The notes below the pieces were generated by a model. That model had not been told where the DNA came from and did not search any database. It saw only the letters and a list, made by a program, of their open reading frames with translations. The position numbers and the translations under genes are program-made. Shown piece after piece: positions 63,185 through 64,000 of a stretch of 64,000 bases of DNA (its first letter is position 1; each line of letters opens with the position of its first letter). The stretch spans positions 124,001 through 188,000 of the forward strand of contig SCRN01000010.1 in NCBI GenBank assembly GCA_004322045.1, read 5' to 3'. The stretch is from Paraburkholderia sp. GTDB lineage: Bacteria; Pseudomonadota; Gammaproteobacteria; Burkholderiales; Burkholderiaceae.

Positions 63185-64000
63185 TTATGCGAGTGCGTCG
63201 TCGCGCGCCGCTTGCTTACCGTGCCCGATCGGCGCACCGAGACTGTCGACTGCCCAAGTTTCGGGCAAATGCACGATCGTTTGGAAGCGCCGAAAATCGG
63301 CGCCGTCGCGCTCGTCGGTGAAGCGCAATTCAATGCGGCCCAGCTCGCGCTCGAGCATCGCTTTGACCGCATCCATGCCCACACCGCGGCCCGACACTTC
63401 GGTCACGGCCCCAGCCGTCGAAAAGCCTGCCCGGAAAATGAAGCTCGCCACGGCTTCATCGCCGAGCGTCGCGTTCGGCTCGATCCAGCCGCGCTCGGCA
63501 GCGATCGCGCGAATGCGCCTCATCGCCAGCCCGCGGCCATCGTCGCTGAGCGTAATTTGCAGCGCACCCGCATCGACGCCCACGTCGATCCCGATCGCTC
63601 CGGCTTCGGGTTTGCCGGCCGCCACGCGCTCAGCGGCCGGCTCGATGCCGTGATCCACGCTGTTGCGCAGCAGGTGCGTAAAGACGTCGCGCAGCGCGCC
63701 GCTCGCGTGGCGGCGCAACCGGTAGCCGTTGTCGTCGATCGTCACTTTCGGCGCGCGCTTGCCGAGTTCCTCGGCCAGCGACGGCAGCGATTCGAGCGGA
63801 CCGGCCAGCGCTTGCTCGAAGCTTTCGGTATCGAGCAGGCGCAGCGTGCGATGGACCGCGTCGCGCATGGCGACGAGCCCGGCCGTGTCGCTGTCGCCGA
63901 CCGACTCGACCAGCCGCAGGCTCTCATCGATATGCGAGCGATCGACCACCATATAACGGCCGCCTTGCGTGCGATGCGCGACCGCGCCCGGCCCCTTACG
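63185..64000 (-). CDS. CheA-like histidine kinase, C-terminal part (continues past window)
   Basis: The frame is open through base 64000, so the N-terminus is outside. The HATPase core is complete: N box LLRNSVDHGIEP, G1 DDGRGLA, the F/G2 region GRGVGMDAV. The upstream portion resembles the CheA dimerisation segment. After the ATP-binding domain the protein ends about 40 residues later, with no CheW-like P5 domain, which normal CheA proteins need for receptor coupling. It is the first gene visible of the chemosensory module. Confidence 0.8.
   Translation of the reverse strand, partial: RKGPGAVAHRTQGGRYMVVDRSHIDESLRLVESVGDSDTAGLVAMRDAVHRTLRLLDTESFEQALAGPLESLPSLAEELGKRAPKVTIDDNGYRLRRHASGALRDVFTHLLRNSVDHGIEPAAERVAAGKPEAGAIGIDVGVDAGALQITLSDDGRGLAMRRIRAIAAERGWIEPNATLGDEAVASFIFRAGFSTAGAVTEVSGRGVGMDAVKAMLERELGRIELRFTDERDGADFRRFQTIVHLPETWAVDSLGAPIGHGKQAARDDALA

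Noticed and set aside
1-64000. CRISPR arrays, tRNA/rRNA genes, insertion sequences, integrase-type attachment sites
   Set aside because: I looked for regularly spaced repeats, cloverleaf genes, transposase motifs and terminal repeats and found none beyond the features listed.

Overview
This is a 64-kb stretch of a GC-rich chromosome from a betaproteobacterium, most likely family Burkholderiaceae (Burkholderia, Paraburkholderia or Trinickia type). I infer this from the codon usage, the many GTG/TTG starts and ATGA overlaps, and the gene content: valS-galU, an RpiR-controlled iol cluster, a FUSC/DUF1656 efflux operon, a liv operon and several chemotaxis receptors. There is no CRISPR array, tRNA, rRNA, intact insertion sequence or prophage that I can see. 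The genus is inference; a 16S or core-gene comparison would settle it.

Layout. 1-564: end of an ADP-ribosylglycohydrolase gene. 750-7806: an asparagine/(hydroxy)aspartate module with periplasmic asparaginase, RidA-type deaminase, DctA transporter, ornithine-cyclodeaminase-family reductase, threo-3-hydroxyaspartate-type ammonia-lyase, YbaK-type deacylase and HAD hydrolase, with a divergent YheO/DauR-type regulator. The module is flanked by two direct copies of a degenerate 80-bp repeat. 8818-9801: secreted alpha/beta hydrolase. 9953-12774: a second flagellar stator pair (MotC/MotD type) behind a cyclic-nucleotide-binding protein whose C-terminus resembles FliG. 13240-21024: EF-hand protein, S10 carboxypeptidase lipoprotein, aquaporin, PAS chemoreceptor, a 28-residue membrane protein, aldose-1-epimerase and a LysM/LytM lipoprotein. 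21480-24536: acyl-CoA synthetase, a cytochrome b561 gene broken by an in-frame TAG, and two small genes. 24614-30623: LysR regulator divergent from an OMF-FUSC-DUF1656-MFP efflux operon. 30691-41673: chemoreceptor, fsr, mtnN-uvrD, valS, galU, tusA. 41845-54081: inositol uptake and catabolism. 54098-59781: DUF5671-like membrane protein, thioesterase plus livHMGF, Nudix hydrolase. 59862-64000: MFS transporter, then a compact chemosensory module (CheY, CheX-like, receptor-like signalling protein, CheA-like kinase) that runs off the window.

How the genes work together. The inositol region is the clearest system: a periplasmic binding protein, permease and ATPase import inositol; IolG and a paralogous dehydrogenase oxidise it; IolE, IolD, IolB and an IolC-DUF2090 fusion degrade it; and an RpiR-type regulator transcribed divergently has a GGAA-N6-TTCC palindrome in its promoter. 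iolA is not in the window. In the asparagine/aspartate module the enzymes converge on the imine/enamine of oxaloacetate (iminosuccinate), which explains why a RidA deaminase and an imine-reductase family member sit together.

Least explained items: the cNMP/FliG-like protein with its stator pair, the aspartate module and its repeated GTCCA sites, an orphan minus-strand promoter-terminator pair at 21079-21189 (candidate small RNA), LivF with an arginine in place of the Walker A lysine, the TAG-interrupted cytochrome b561, and the chemosensory module at the right end.
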